Assembly (NCBI GenBank): GCA_002454505.1
Contig: DKJA01000007.1
Coordinates: forward strand, 1 to 31,575
Source: Oxalobacteraceae bacterium UBA6704
Lineage (GTDB): Bacteria > Pseudomonadota > Gammaproteobacteria > Burkholderiales > Burkholderiaceae_D
DNA: 31,575 bases
Direction: 5' to 3'
This document shows, one piece after another, positions 8,205-15,809 of this stretch. A model generated the notes under the pieces. It was not told where the DNA came from and did not search any database. It was given only the letters and a program-made list of their open reading frames with translations. The number at the start of each line of letters is the position of its first letter. Position 1 is the first letter of the stretch. Made by a program: the position numbers and the translations under genes.

Positions 8205-9839
8205 ATGGCAATCCAGACGATACAGACGACGCCGATAGCGGGCCAGCGCCCGGGCACTTCCGGCCTGCGCAAGAAGGTCGGCGTCTTCCAGCAGGCCCAC
8301 TACCTCGAGAACTTCGTGCAGGGCGTGTTCGACACGCTCGGCGACAACCTGGCCGGCAAGACGCTGGTGCTGGGCGGCGACGGCCGTTATCACAACCGCA
8401 CTGCGGTGCAGACGATCCTCAAAATGGCGGCCGCCAATGGCGTGGCGCGCGTGCTGGTGGGGCAGGGCGGCATCCTGTCCACGCCGGCCGTGTCCTGCGT
8501 GATCCGCAAGCACGCGGCGCTGGGCGGTATCATCCTGTCGGCCAGCCACAATCCGGGCGGCCCGGACGGCGACTTCGGCATCAAGTACAACACGGCCAAC
8601 GGCGGCCCGGCGCCTGAGGTGATCACTGACGCGATCTACCAACGCACCACGGCATTGGCCTCTTACCGCATCAGCGACGCGGCCGACATCGACATCGACC
8701 GCATCGGCACGACGACCATCGAGCAAACGCAGGTCGAGGTCATCGACCCGGTGGCCGATTACGCGGAGCTGATGGGCAGCCTGTTCGACTTCGCCGCGAT
8801 CCGCCAGCTGTTCGCCGGCGGCTTCACGATGCGTTTCGATGCGATGAGCGCCGTCTCCGGCCCGTACGCCAGGGCGATTCTCGAAGGCGTGCTGGGTGCC
8901 CCGGCCGGCACCGTCATCAACGGCGTGCCGCTGGAAGACTTCGGCGGCCACCACCCGGATCCGAACCCCGTCAACGCCGCGCAGCTCATTGAACTCATGG
9001 CGCGCGACGATGCGCCCGACTTCGGCGCCGCGTCCGACGGCGATGCGGACCGCAACATGATCGTCGGCCGCAAGTTCGACGTGACACCATCCGACAGCCT
9101 GGCCATCATCGCCGCCAACGCACAGGTGGCGCCGGGTTACCGCGCCGGTCTCGCCGGCATCGCCCGTTCGATGCCCACGTCGCGCGCGGCCGACCGCGTC
9201 GCCGAATCGCTGGGCATCCCTTGCTACGAAACGCCGACGGGCTGGAAGTATTTCGGCTCGCTGCTCGATGCCGGCAAGGCCACGCTGTGCGGCGAGGAGA
9301 GCTACGGCACCGGCTCGAACCACATCCGCGAGAAGGACGGCCTGTGGGCCGTGCTGTTCTGGCTCAACCTGCTGGCCGCGAAAGGCCAGTCGGTGCAGCA
9401 GATCGTCGAGGAGCACTGGGCGAAGTTCGGCCGCAATTACTATTCGCGCCACGACTACGAAGGCATCGACGCGCACGGCGCGAAAGTGCTGATGGACGAC
9501 CTGCGCATCAAGCTCGAGAACCTGCAGGGGCAGGAACTGAACAACTACACGGTGGACTTCGCCGACGATTTTTCGTACACCGATCCCGTCGACGGTTCGG
9601 TCGCCGAACAGCAGGGCATCCGCATCGTGATGACGGACGGTTCGCGCATCGTCTACCGGCTGTCCGGCACTGGGACCGAAGGCGCCACGCTGCGCATCTA
9701 CCTGGAGCGCTTCGAGGCGGATCCGGCGCAGCACCATATCCCCACGCAGCAGGCACTGGCCGCGCTGATCGCCATCGCCGACAGCGTGGCCAGCGTTGCC
9801 ATCAACACGGAGCGGGACAATCCCACCGTGATCACTTGA
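8205..9839 (+). CDS. pgm: Phosphoglucomutase (alpha-D-glucose phosphate-specific)
   Basis: This cytoplasmic enzyme of 544 residues interconverts glucose-1-phosphate and glucose-6-phosphate through a phosphoserine. All four signature loops are intact: the phosphoserine loop SASHNPGG with S114, the magnesium loop DGDADR (278-283), the sugar-binding loop CGEESYGTGSNH (362-373) and the phosphate loop RLSGTGTEG (485-493). Length and motif order match the E. coli Pgm type rather than phosphomannomutase/phosphoglucomutase AlgC, which is shorter. AGCGGAGCG precedes the ATG at a good distance. The alpha-amylase gene starts 18 bases after the stop codon, so the two are probably cotranscribed. In this locus the enzyme links glucose-6-phosphate made by glucokinase (gene at 24208) to glycogen, trehalose or UDP-glucose synthesis. 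Confidence 0.96.
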   Translation: MAIQTIQTTPIAGQRPGTSGLRKKVGVFQQAHYLENFVQGVFDTLGDNLAGKTLVLGGDGRYHNRTAVQTILKMAAANGVARVLVGQGGILSTPAVSCVIRKHAALGGIILSASHNPGGPDGDFGIKYNTANGGPAPEVITDAIYQRTTALASYRISDAADIDIDRIGTTTIEQTQVEVIDPVADYAELMGSLFDFAAIRQLFAGGFTMRFDAMSAVSGPYARAILEGVLGAPAGTVINGVPLEDFGGHHPDPNPVNAAQLIELMARDDAPDFGAASDGDADRNMIVGRKFDVTPSDSLAIIAANAQVAPGYRAGLAGIARSMPTSRAADRVAESLGIPCYETPTGWKYFGSLLDAGKATLCGEESYGTGSNHIREKDGLWAVLFWLNLLAAKGQSVQQIVEEHWAKFGRNYYSRHDYEGIDAHGAKVLMDDLRIKLENLQGQELNNYTVDFADDFSYTDPVDGSVAEQQGIRIVMTDGSRIVYRLSGTGTEGATLRIYLERFEADPAQHHIPTQQALAALIAIADSVASVAINTERDNPTVIT

Positions 9840-9857
9840 TATCTGGAGAAAGGCCGC

Positions 9858-11522
9858 ATGAAACCGACGTCCCTCGCTTTGTCCTTGCTGCTGGCGCTGG
9901 CCGGCACCGCCTCCGCCGCAGCACCGCCAGTCAAGCCTTTCCTGTGGGAGAACGCCACCGTCTACTTCCTGCTGACGGACCGCTTCAGCAACGGCGACAA
10001 GTCGAACGACCTGTCCTACGGCCGCAAGGCCGACGCGGCGCCGATGCGCGGCTACATGGGCGGCGACCTGAAAGGCCTGACGGCGAAGGTGAAGGAGGGC
10101 TACTTCGACAGCCTGGGCGTCAATGCGATCTGGCTGACGCCGCCCGTGGAGCAGATCCATGGCGGTACGGACGAAGGCACGGGCAAGTCGTATGCGTTCC
10201 ACGGCTACTGGGCGCGCGACTGGACGGCGGTGGATGCGAACCTGGGCACGGAGCAGGACTTCCGCGACTTCGTCGATGCGGCCCATGCGCGCGGCATCCG
10301 CGTGCTGCTGGACGTGGTGATGAACCATACGGGCCCCGTCACCGGCCAGGACCCCGTGTGGCCCGCCGGCTGGGTGCGCACCGAGCCCACTTGCGAATAC
10401 AAGGACGTGCCGACGACCGTGTCGTGCACGCTGGTAAAGAACCTGCCGGACGTGCGTACCGACAGCAGCGCACCGCTGCCGTTGCCGCAGGCGCTGGTCA
10501 CCAAGTGGAAGAAGGAAGGGCGCTACGACCGCGAGACGAAGGAGCTGGACGAATTCTTCGCCCGCACCGGCTACCCGCGCGCGCCGCGCTACTACCTGAT
10601 GAAGTGGCACGCGGACTGGATCCGCAAGTTCGGCATCGACGGCTACCGGGCCGACACCGTGAAGCACACGGAGCCGGAGATCTGGAAGGAGCTGCGCACG
10701 GTCACCGAAGCGGCCCACGACGACTGGAAGAAGGCCAATCCCGGCAAGGTGCTGGGCGACGGCCGCTTCTACACAACGGCCGAGGTCTACAACTACGCCA
10801 TCGGCCACGGCCGCGCATTCGACATGGGCGGCGGCGTCAGGACCGACTTCTATGCGAACGGCTTCGACAGCCTGATCAATTTCAGCCTGATCGGCGATGC
10901 GAAAGGCGATTACGAAAGCATCTTCGCGAAGTATTCGGCGCAGCTGCACGGCCCGCTGAAAGGCGTGTCGGTACTGAACTACCTGGACTCTCACGACGAC
11001 GGCAACCCGTTCGATGCTGCGCGCGCCAGGCCGTTCGAGACGGCCAACAAGCTGCTGCTGGCACCGGGCGCCGCGCAGATCTACTACGGCGACGAAACCG
11101 CCCGCCGGCTCGATATCGCCGAAGCTTCCGGCGACGCGAAGCTGCGTTCGTTCATGAACTGGGATGAGCTGAAATCAAATACCCGCCGCAGCGGCTACCG
11201 CATCGCCGACGTGCGTGCGCACTGGAGCAAGGTGGGGCTGTTCCGGCAGGCGCACGTGTCGGTCGGCGCCGGCACGCACCGCAAGCTGGCCGACGCGCCT
11301 TATACGTTCACGCGTTCGTATGCGGGCAGGGGATACGACGACAAGGTGGTGGTGGCGCTCGATGTGCCCACCGGGAAGGCCGTTTCGGTGAAAGTCGGCG
11401 GCGTGTTTGCCGACGGCGCGAAGGTGCGCGATGCGTATGCCGGTGCGACATACACCGTGAAGAAGGGGGCGGTGCTCACCAGCGGGAAGTTCAATACCGT
11501 GCTGCTCGAAGCAGCCCGGTAG
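9858..11522 (+). CDS. Periplasmic alpha-amylase, GH13, MalS-like
   Basis: This exported endo-acting alpha-1,4-glucan hydrolase has 554 residues. A Sec signal peptide (MKPTSLALSLLLALAGTASA) is followed by ENATVYFLLTDRFSNGD, the N-terminal block typical of MalS-like amylases. Catalytic regions in order: I DVVMNH (152-157); II GYRADTVKH (262-270, nucleophile D266); III TAEVYN (307-312, acid/base E309); IV NYLDSHD (374-380, transition-state stabiliser D380). A C-terminal beta domain ends the protein. E. coli MalS is over 100 residues longer, so this is a compact relative. TGGAGAAAGG lies 7 bases before the ATG. It follows pgm closely and ends just before a repeat-filled convergent gap. It should cut maltodextrins to small oligosaccharides in the periplasm. 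Confidence 0.95.
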   Translation: MKPTSLALSLLLALAGTASAAAPPVKPFLWENATVYFLLTDRFSNGDKSNDLSYGRKADAAPMRGYMGGDLKGLTAKVKEGYFDSLGVNAIWLTPPVEQIHGGTDEGTGKSYAFHGYWARDWTAVDANLGTEQDFRDFVDAAHARGIRVLLDVVMNHTGPVTGQDPVWPAGWVRTEPTCEYKDVPTTVSCTLVKNLPDVRTDSSAPLPLPQALVTKWKKEGRYDRETKELDEFFARTGYPRAPRYYLMKWHADWIRKFGIDGYRADTVKHTEPEIWKELRTVTEAAHDDWKKANPGKVLGDGRFYTTAEVYNYAIGHGRAFDMGGGVRTDFYANGFDSLINFSLIGDAKGDYESIFAKYSAQLHGPLKGVSVLNYLDSHDDGNPFDAARARPFETANKLLLAPGAAQIYYGDETARRLDIAEASGDAKLRSFMNWDELKSNTRRSGYRIADVRAHWSKVGLFRQAHVSVGAGTHRKLADAPYTFTRSYAGRGYDDKVVVALDVPTGKAVSVKVGGVFADGAKVRDAYAGATYTVKKGAVLTSGKFNTVLLEAAR

Positions 11523-11523
11523 T

Positions 11524-11660
11524 GGGGACTGTCCCCGCATGGGGCCTGTCCCCGGGGTTGATTTTGACTTTGCCTTAGTGCCGACAGAAAAGCAGAAAGC
11601 AGAAGAGCAGAAGAGCAGAAGAGCAGAACAGGGGACAGTCCCTTGCAGGGGCAGTCCCCA
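11524..11660. repeat. Repeat family A, one good unit and one degenerate inverted unit
   Basis: A full forward unit (11524-11560, one extra T relative to other copies) starts one base after the amylase stop codon. A degenerate inverted unit (about 11629-11660, GGGGACAGTCCC then GGGGCAGTCCCC) ends just before the pullulanase stop codon. The spacer carries the conserved tail GGTTGATTTTGAC and an 8-bp tandem repeat. The pair fills the convergent gap and may act as a bidirectional terminator or 3' mRNA stabiliser. Confidence 0.75.
11599..11630. repeat. 8-bp tandem repeat (GCAGAAGA)
   Basis: Three perfect GCAGAAGA units (11599-11622) and a fourth with one change (GCAGAACA, 11623-11630). A 7-base variant GCAGAAA (11592-11598) precedes them. 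It is non-coding and inside the family A pair. Confidence 0.85.
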
Positions 11661-11664
11661 GCCA

Positions 11665-14388
11665 TCACTCCACAAACACCACCGCCGTCCTCGGCGGAAC
11701 GGTGAACCGCCCCGTGGCAGCATCGTAACGCGCATCCCACGTGCGCTTGTCCGCCGCGCCCTGCGCCGACTGCACGGGATGCAGGCGGTATGACTGACCC
11801 ACTTCTTCCGGCACCACGATGCTCTCGGCGACCTTGTTCACGTTGATCAGGTACAGCACCGTCTTGAAGTTCGCACCTTCGTAGCCGTTGCCATCCAACC
11901 GGGCGGCAAGCACGGTCGGCACCTGCGCCGGACCCGTGTTGTAGAAGCGCAGCCGCTGGCGGATGTCGTCGGCGGTGCGCAGCCGGAACAGCGTGCTGCT
12001 GGCACGGATCTGCAGCAGGTCGCGGAAGGCGTCGCGCGTGAAGGCGATGTCGTCCGGTGATGGCTTGAACGCGGCGTTGGCCAGCAGCGGCTTGAACAGC
12101 GCGTAGTCCTTGCCGTTGTCGGCGGCGGGCGGCAGGCCAGTGCCGAAGTAGTTGTCGCGGTAGGTCCAGTCCAGCCGGTTGAACCAGTCGCCCGATTCGA
12201 AGCTGTTGCGGTCCAGCGATTTGGAACGGAGGATGTCGAAGCCGGCGTGGAAGTACGCCACGCCCTGGCTGAACGCATTGATCGCGCCGGCCAGCACCTG
12301 CACGCGGGCGCGGTCGGCGGTGGACGTTTTCGCCGGCAGGCGCAGCACGTTCAGGTCGTACAGCGTCTGGTTGTCGTGGTTCTCCACGTAGTTCACCGTT
12401 TCGCCGGGCTGGCTCGCGTAGCCGGCCGGCTGGCCCGCGTAATCGATCTGCCACAGCTCGCGCGTCTCGCCCGTGTATGTCTGCAGCGGGTAGTCGCGGA
12501 TCGTGCCGGCCAGGCCCACGCGCACCAGGTCGGCGGCGCGCATCAGTTCCTTCGGCTGGTGCTGTGCGCTGCCGTTCGGGTCGTACACGAGGCCATTCAC
12601 GTAGCCCTGGTTGGCGAACATGTCGCGGCCCGCATCGCCGGCACCGCCGCCGCGCACCGCATCGCGGCCACGGTCGCTGAACGTACCGATGCCGGTACCG
12701 TTCAGCGACAGCTGGGAAGCCTGCACGAAGCGCTTGCCGTCGGCCACTTCGCCGAAGTTCCAGCCTTCGCCGATCAGGTTGACGCGGCGGCCCGTTTCCT
12801 TGTCCAGCCGCTGCTGCAGCGCCACCATCGTGTCTTTCGGCTGGTGGCCCATCAGGTCGAAGCGGAACGAGTCGATGTGGTACTGCTCCGTCCACAGCGC
12901 CAGGGAGTCCGCCATCAGCTTGCCCATCATGCGGTGCTCGGTCGCCGTGTTGTCGCAGCACGTCGAACGCTCGATCGCGCCTTTCGCGTCGAGGCGGTGG
13001 TAGTAGCCGGGCACCACGCGGTCCAGCACGGACTTCTCGTTCTGGCCCGCGATATAGGTGTGGTTGTAGACGACGTCCATGCCCACGCGCAGGCCGGCGC
13101 GGTGCAGCGCCATCACCATCTGGCGGAACTCGAACACGCGCTTGGCGCCATCGGCCGGATCGGAGCTGTAGCTGCCTTCCGGCGCGCTGTAGTGATATGG
13201 GTCGTAGCCCCAGTTGTAGCAGTCGGCCAGCTTCGTCTGCGCGATCAGCGCCTGCTGTTCCTCGCTGTCCGGCGCGCCGGATGGCTGCGGCACGGCGCAG
13301 GCCTGTTCCGGCACGCTGCCGATGTCGTAGACGGGCAGCAGGTGCACGTCCGTCAGGCCGGCCTTCGACAGCGCCTCCAGGTGGCGCATGCCGTTCGAGA
13401 CGTTCTCCGTGAACGCGGTGTACTTGCCGCGCTTTTCCGGCGATACGGTGTCGTCGTTGATCGAGAAGTCGCGCACGTGCAATTCGTAGATCGACATGTC
13501 CGTCTGCGCCCGGACCTTTTCCGGTACTTCCTCCTTGTCCCAGCCGCCCGGCTTCAGCCGCGACGACGCCAGGTCGGCGATGTAGGCGCGCTTCGAATCC
13601 GTCGTCAGGCTGATCGCGTAAGGATCGGTGACGAGATTGCGCACCATGCCCGCGCCGTCGGCAAACACTTCGACTGCATATTTGTAGTACTTGCCATCCA
13701 GGTTGCCGCCCAGCGCGGCGGACCAGACGCCCGTCTTCGCATTGAAGCTCATCGCGACGGGCGCGCGGGACGGGCCGGTGCCCTTGTCGTAGGTGCAGAC
13801 GGTCACCTTGCGCGCGGTCGGGGCCCACAGCTTGAACGTGGCGCCGCGCGGGCGCACCTTCACGCCGAGGTCGGGCACCGCTTCTGCGGCGGCATACAGG
13901 TCGTCCAGCGCGCCGGCCACCTGCACGCGGGTCGCATCCTGCACGATGCCGCGCGCATCTTCGCGCACCAGCAGCAGCTGGCCGCGGTGCAGCGCGGCGA
14001 GACGGGCAACGTCGGCGTCGCGCAGCGACAGCACGGGACCTTTGCCCAGATACTCGAAGCGCGCGGGAATGGCCGCATCGGCGGCGGCCAGCGTCAGGAA
14101 GCCGTCGGCGCCGGTCACCTTGCCTTCGGCATTGGTCGCCAGTTTGGCGGCGCGGGAGTGGTACAGGCGGTAGCGTCCTTCGGCCGAGGCGCCGGGCCAC
14201 ACGATGCGGCGCTTGTCCAGCCAGGCGGCGCGGGCATCGAACGATGCGGCGGCCGGCTGCAGGATGGTCTGGAAATCGTCGCCGTCGCAGATGCCGGCAA
14301 CGGCGCTGCCGGCGGTCAGTACCGCGGCGGCGGCAAGCGTGATGGCAAGCTTGATACGCAGCGCGCGGCTGCGTGTAGTGTGACCCAT
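11665..14388 (-). CDS. pulA: Pullulanase-type alpha-1,6-glucosidase (type I debranching enzyme), exported
   Basis: This enzyme of 907 residues cleaves alpha-1,6 branch points of pullulan, amylopectin and limit dextrins. The start is the ATG at 14388, with AGGGGG 5 bases upstream and a signal peptide (KLAITLAAAAVLTAGSAVA) following. Two earlier in-frame codons reach 14433 but lack a ribosome site. After N-terminal beta domains (about 35-175) comes a CBM48-like module (RGATFKLWAPTARKV, from about 181). The GH13 barrel then carries the pullulanase signature YNWGYDPYHY (391-400), DVVYNH (438-443), FRFDLMGH with nucleophile D511, GEGWNF with acid/base E541, and NYVENHD (666-672). No lipobox was found, so unlike Klebsiella PulA it is not obviously a lipoprotein, and periplasmic location is more likely. 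It is convergent to pgm-amylase and would feed linear dextrins to both alpha-glucosidases. Confidence 0.95.
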   Translation of the reverse strand: MGHTTRSRALRIKLAITLAAAAVLTAGSAVAGICDGDDFQTILQPAAASFDARAAWLDKRRIVWPGASAEGRYRLYHSRAAKLATNAEGKVTGADGFLTLAAADAAIPARFEYLGKGPVLSLRDADVARLAALHRGQLLLVREDARGIVQDATRVQVAGALDDLYAAAEAVPDLGVKVRPRGATFKLWAPTARKVTVCTYDKGTGPSRAPVAMSFNAKTGVWSAALGGNLDGKYYKYAVEVFADGAGMVRNLVTDPYAISLTTDSKRAYIADLASSRLKPGGWDKEEVPEKVRAQTDMSIYELHVRDFSINDDTVSPEKRGKYTAFTENVSNGMRHLEALSKAGLTDVHLLPVYDIGSVPEQACAVPQPSGAPDSEEQQALIAQTKLADCYNWGYDPYHYSAPEGSYSSDPADGAKRVFEFRQMVMALHRAGLRVGMDVVYNHTYIAGQNEKSVLDRVVPGYYHRLDAKGAIERSTCCDNTATEHRMMGKLMADSLALWTEQYHIDSFRFDLMGHQPKDTMVALQQRLDKETGRRVNLIGEGWNFGEVADGKRFVQASQLSLNGTGIGTFSDRGRDAVRGGGAGDAGRDMFANQGYVNGLVYDPNGSAQHQPKELMRAADLVRVGLAGTIRDYPLQTYTGETRELWQIDYAGQPAGYASQPGETVNYVENHDNQTLYDLNVLRLPAKTSTADRARVQVLAGAINAFSQGVAYFHAGFDILRSKSLDRNSFESGDWFNRLDWTYRDNYFGTGLPPAADNGKDYALFKPLLANAAFKPSPDDIAFTRDAFRDLLQIRASSTLFRLRTADDIRQRLRFYNTGPAQVPTVLAARLDGNGYEGANFKTVLYLINVNKVAESIVVPEEVGQSYRLHPVQSAQGAADKRTWDARYDAATGRFTVPPRTAVVFVE

Positions 14389-14477
14389 GCGTCCCCCTGT
14401 TTCAGATGGGATCGTATGGTAATCGCAAACCACGGATCGCGCCGAACGATTCGTGTCAATCGGGCCAACAATTCAAA

Positions 14478-15809
14478 CTAGCGCAGCTGGAATTTCTTCA
14501 GCTTGTCGTACAGCGTCTTGCGGGGCACGCCCAGCCGGTCGGCGGCCAGCGACACATTGCCGTCGGCGGACGCCAGTTCCGCTTCGATCAGCCGGCGCTC
14601 GTAGGTGTCGACCAGTTCCGGCAGCGTTCCCGCTTCCGGCGCCGGCTGCGATGGTGCGACGGGTGGTGGCGGTGCCGCGTCCTGGCCCAGGCCCAGCGTC
14701 AGCCTTTCGGCGAAATTGCGCAGCTCGCGCACATTGCCGGGCCAGTCGCGCGCCTGCCAGGCCTCCATCTGTGCCGGCGTCCATTGCGGCAGCGGGCGAC
14801 CGTAGCGCAGCGCCGCTTCCTGCACGAAGTGGGCGAGCAGCAGCGGGATGTCCTCGCGGCGGTCGCGCAGCCGGGGCAGGTCGATGGTCACCACGCCGAT
14901 GCGGTAGTACAGGTCTTCGCGGAACTTGCCTTCGGCCGACAGCTGCAGCAGGTCGGCCTTGCTGGCGGCGATCACGCGGCAGTCCAGCGCCACCGCCTCG
15001 TTGGCGCCCAGCCGCTCCAGACGGCGCTCCTGCAGCACGCGCAGCAGCTTCACCTGCAGCGACAGCGGCATCGTCTCGATCTCGTCGAGGAACACGGTGC
15101 CGCCGTTGGCGTATTCCAGCTTGCCGATGCGGCGCTTCTGCGCGCCGGTGAACGCGCCCGGCTCGTGGCCGAAGATCTCGCTTTCGAACACGGTCTCCGG
15201 CAGCGCACCGCAATTGAGTGCGACGAAGTTGCCCTTGCGGCCGCTGGCCGCATGCAGCAGGCGGGCCGCCACTTCCTTGCCGCTGCCCGTCTGGCCGTTG
15301 ATCAGGATGTCCACGCCGGCCGGCCCCACGTTGCGGATCAGCGTCTTCAGGTGTTCGATGGCGGGAGAGCGGCCGATCAGGTCGGGCGTGTCCGGATGCA
15401 GGGCACTGGCCGCGCGCAGCGTGCGGTTTTCCAGCACGAGGCGGCGGCGCTCCTGCGCGCGGTTGACGGCATCCATCAGCCGGTCGGACGCGAACGGCTT
15501 TTCGATGAAGTCGTAGGCGCCGCTGCGCATCGCCTGCACGGCCATCGCCACGTCGCCATGGCCCGTGACGACGATCACCGGCAGCTCCGCGTCCAGCCCA
15601 TGCACGTGGGCCAGCAGGTCGAGGCCGGAGCGGCCGGGCAGGCGCACGTCCGTCACCAGCACGCCCGGATAGTCGGCGCGCAGCAGCGGCAGCGCCTCTT
15701 CCGCGCTGGCGCAGGCCTGCACGGTAAAGCCGCCCAGCTCCAGCGTCTGCGCGGTGGCCAGGCGCAGCGCGGCTTCATCTTCGACGAGGATCGCCTGCAG
15801 CGTGTTCAA
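14478..15809 (-). CDS. dctD: Sigma-54-dependent response regulator, NtrC family, DctD-like
   Basis: This transcription activator of 443 residues has three parts. The receiver domain (about 5-120) has phosphoacceptor D54, T82 and K104. The AAA+ sigma-54 activation domain (about 143-375) has Walker A GQTGSGKE (172-179), GAFTGA (218-223, the sigma-54 contact loop) and Walker B GGTVFLDE. The C-terminal Fis-type helix-turn-helix ends GVPRKTLYDKLKKFQLR. The start is TTG (15809-15807), preceded by AAGGAGA. It overlaps the kinase stop codon by 4 bases, so the two are translationally coupled. DctD in rhizobia activates the C4-dicarboxylate carrier gene dctA. No dctA is present here, so the target may differ. 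The nearest sigma-54 promoter I found is that of the ABC importer at 20393-20408. The dct name rests on family resemblance. Confidence 0.9.
   Translation of the reverse strand: MNTLQAILVEDEAALRLATAQTLELGGFTVQACASAEEALPLLRADYPGVLVTDVRLPGRSGLDLLAHVHGLDAELPVIVVTGHGDVAMAVQAMRSGAYDFIEKPFASDRLMDAVNRAQERRRLVLENRTLRAASALHPDTPDLIGRSPAIEHLKTLIRNVGPAGVDILINGQTGSGKEVAARLLHAASGRKGNFVALNCGALPETVFESEIFGHEPGAFTGAQKRRIGKLEYANGGTVFLDEIETMPLSLQVKLLRVLQERRLERLGANEAVALDCRVIAASKADLLQLSAEGKFREDLYYRIGVVTIDLPRLRDRREDIPLLLAHFVQEAALRYGRPLPQWTPAQMEAWQARDWPGNVRELRNFAERLTLGLGQDAAPPPPVAPSQPAPEAGTLPELVDTYERRLIEAELASADGNVSLAADRLGVPRKTLYDKLKKFQLR

Noticed and set aside
8178..10994. Long open frame antisense to pgm and the amylase gene (938 codons)
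   Set aside because: Both sense genes have all catalytic motifs. The antisense product is compositionally biased and unlike a protein.
14280..14300. Lipoprotein signal in pullulanase around SAVAGIC
   Set aside because: The residue before Cys is Ile, not Gly, Ala or Ser, so the lipobox rule fails. An ordinary signal peptidase I site (AVA) is better.
12247..14481. Long open frame antisense to pullulanase
   Set aside because: Same reason: the pullulanase motifs are complete on the minus strand.
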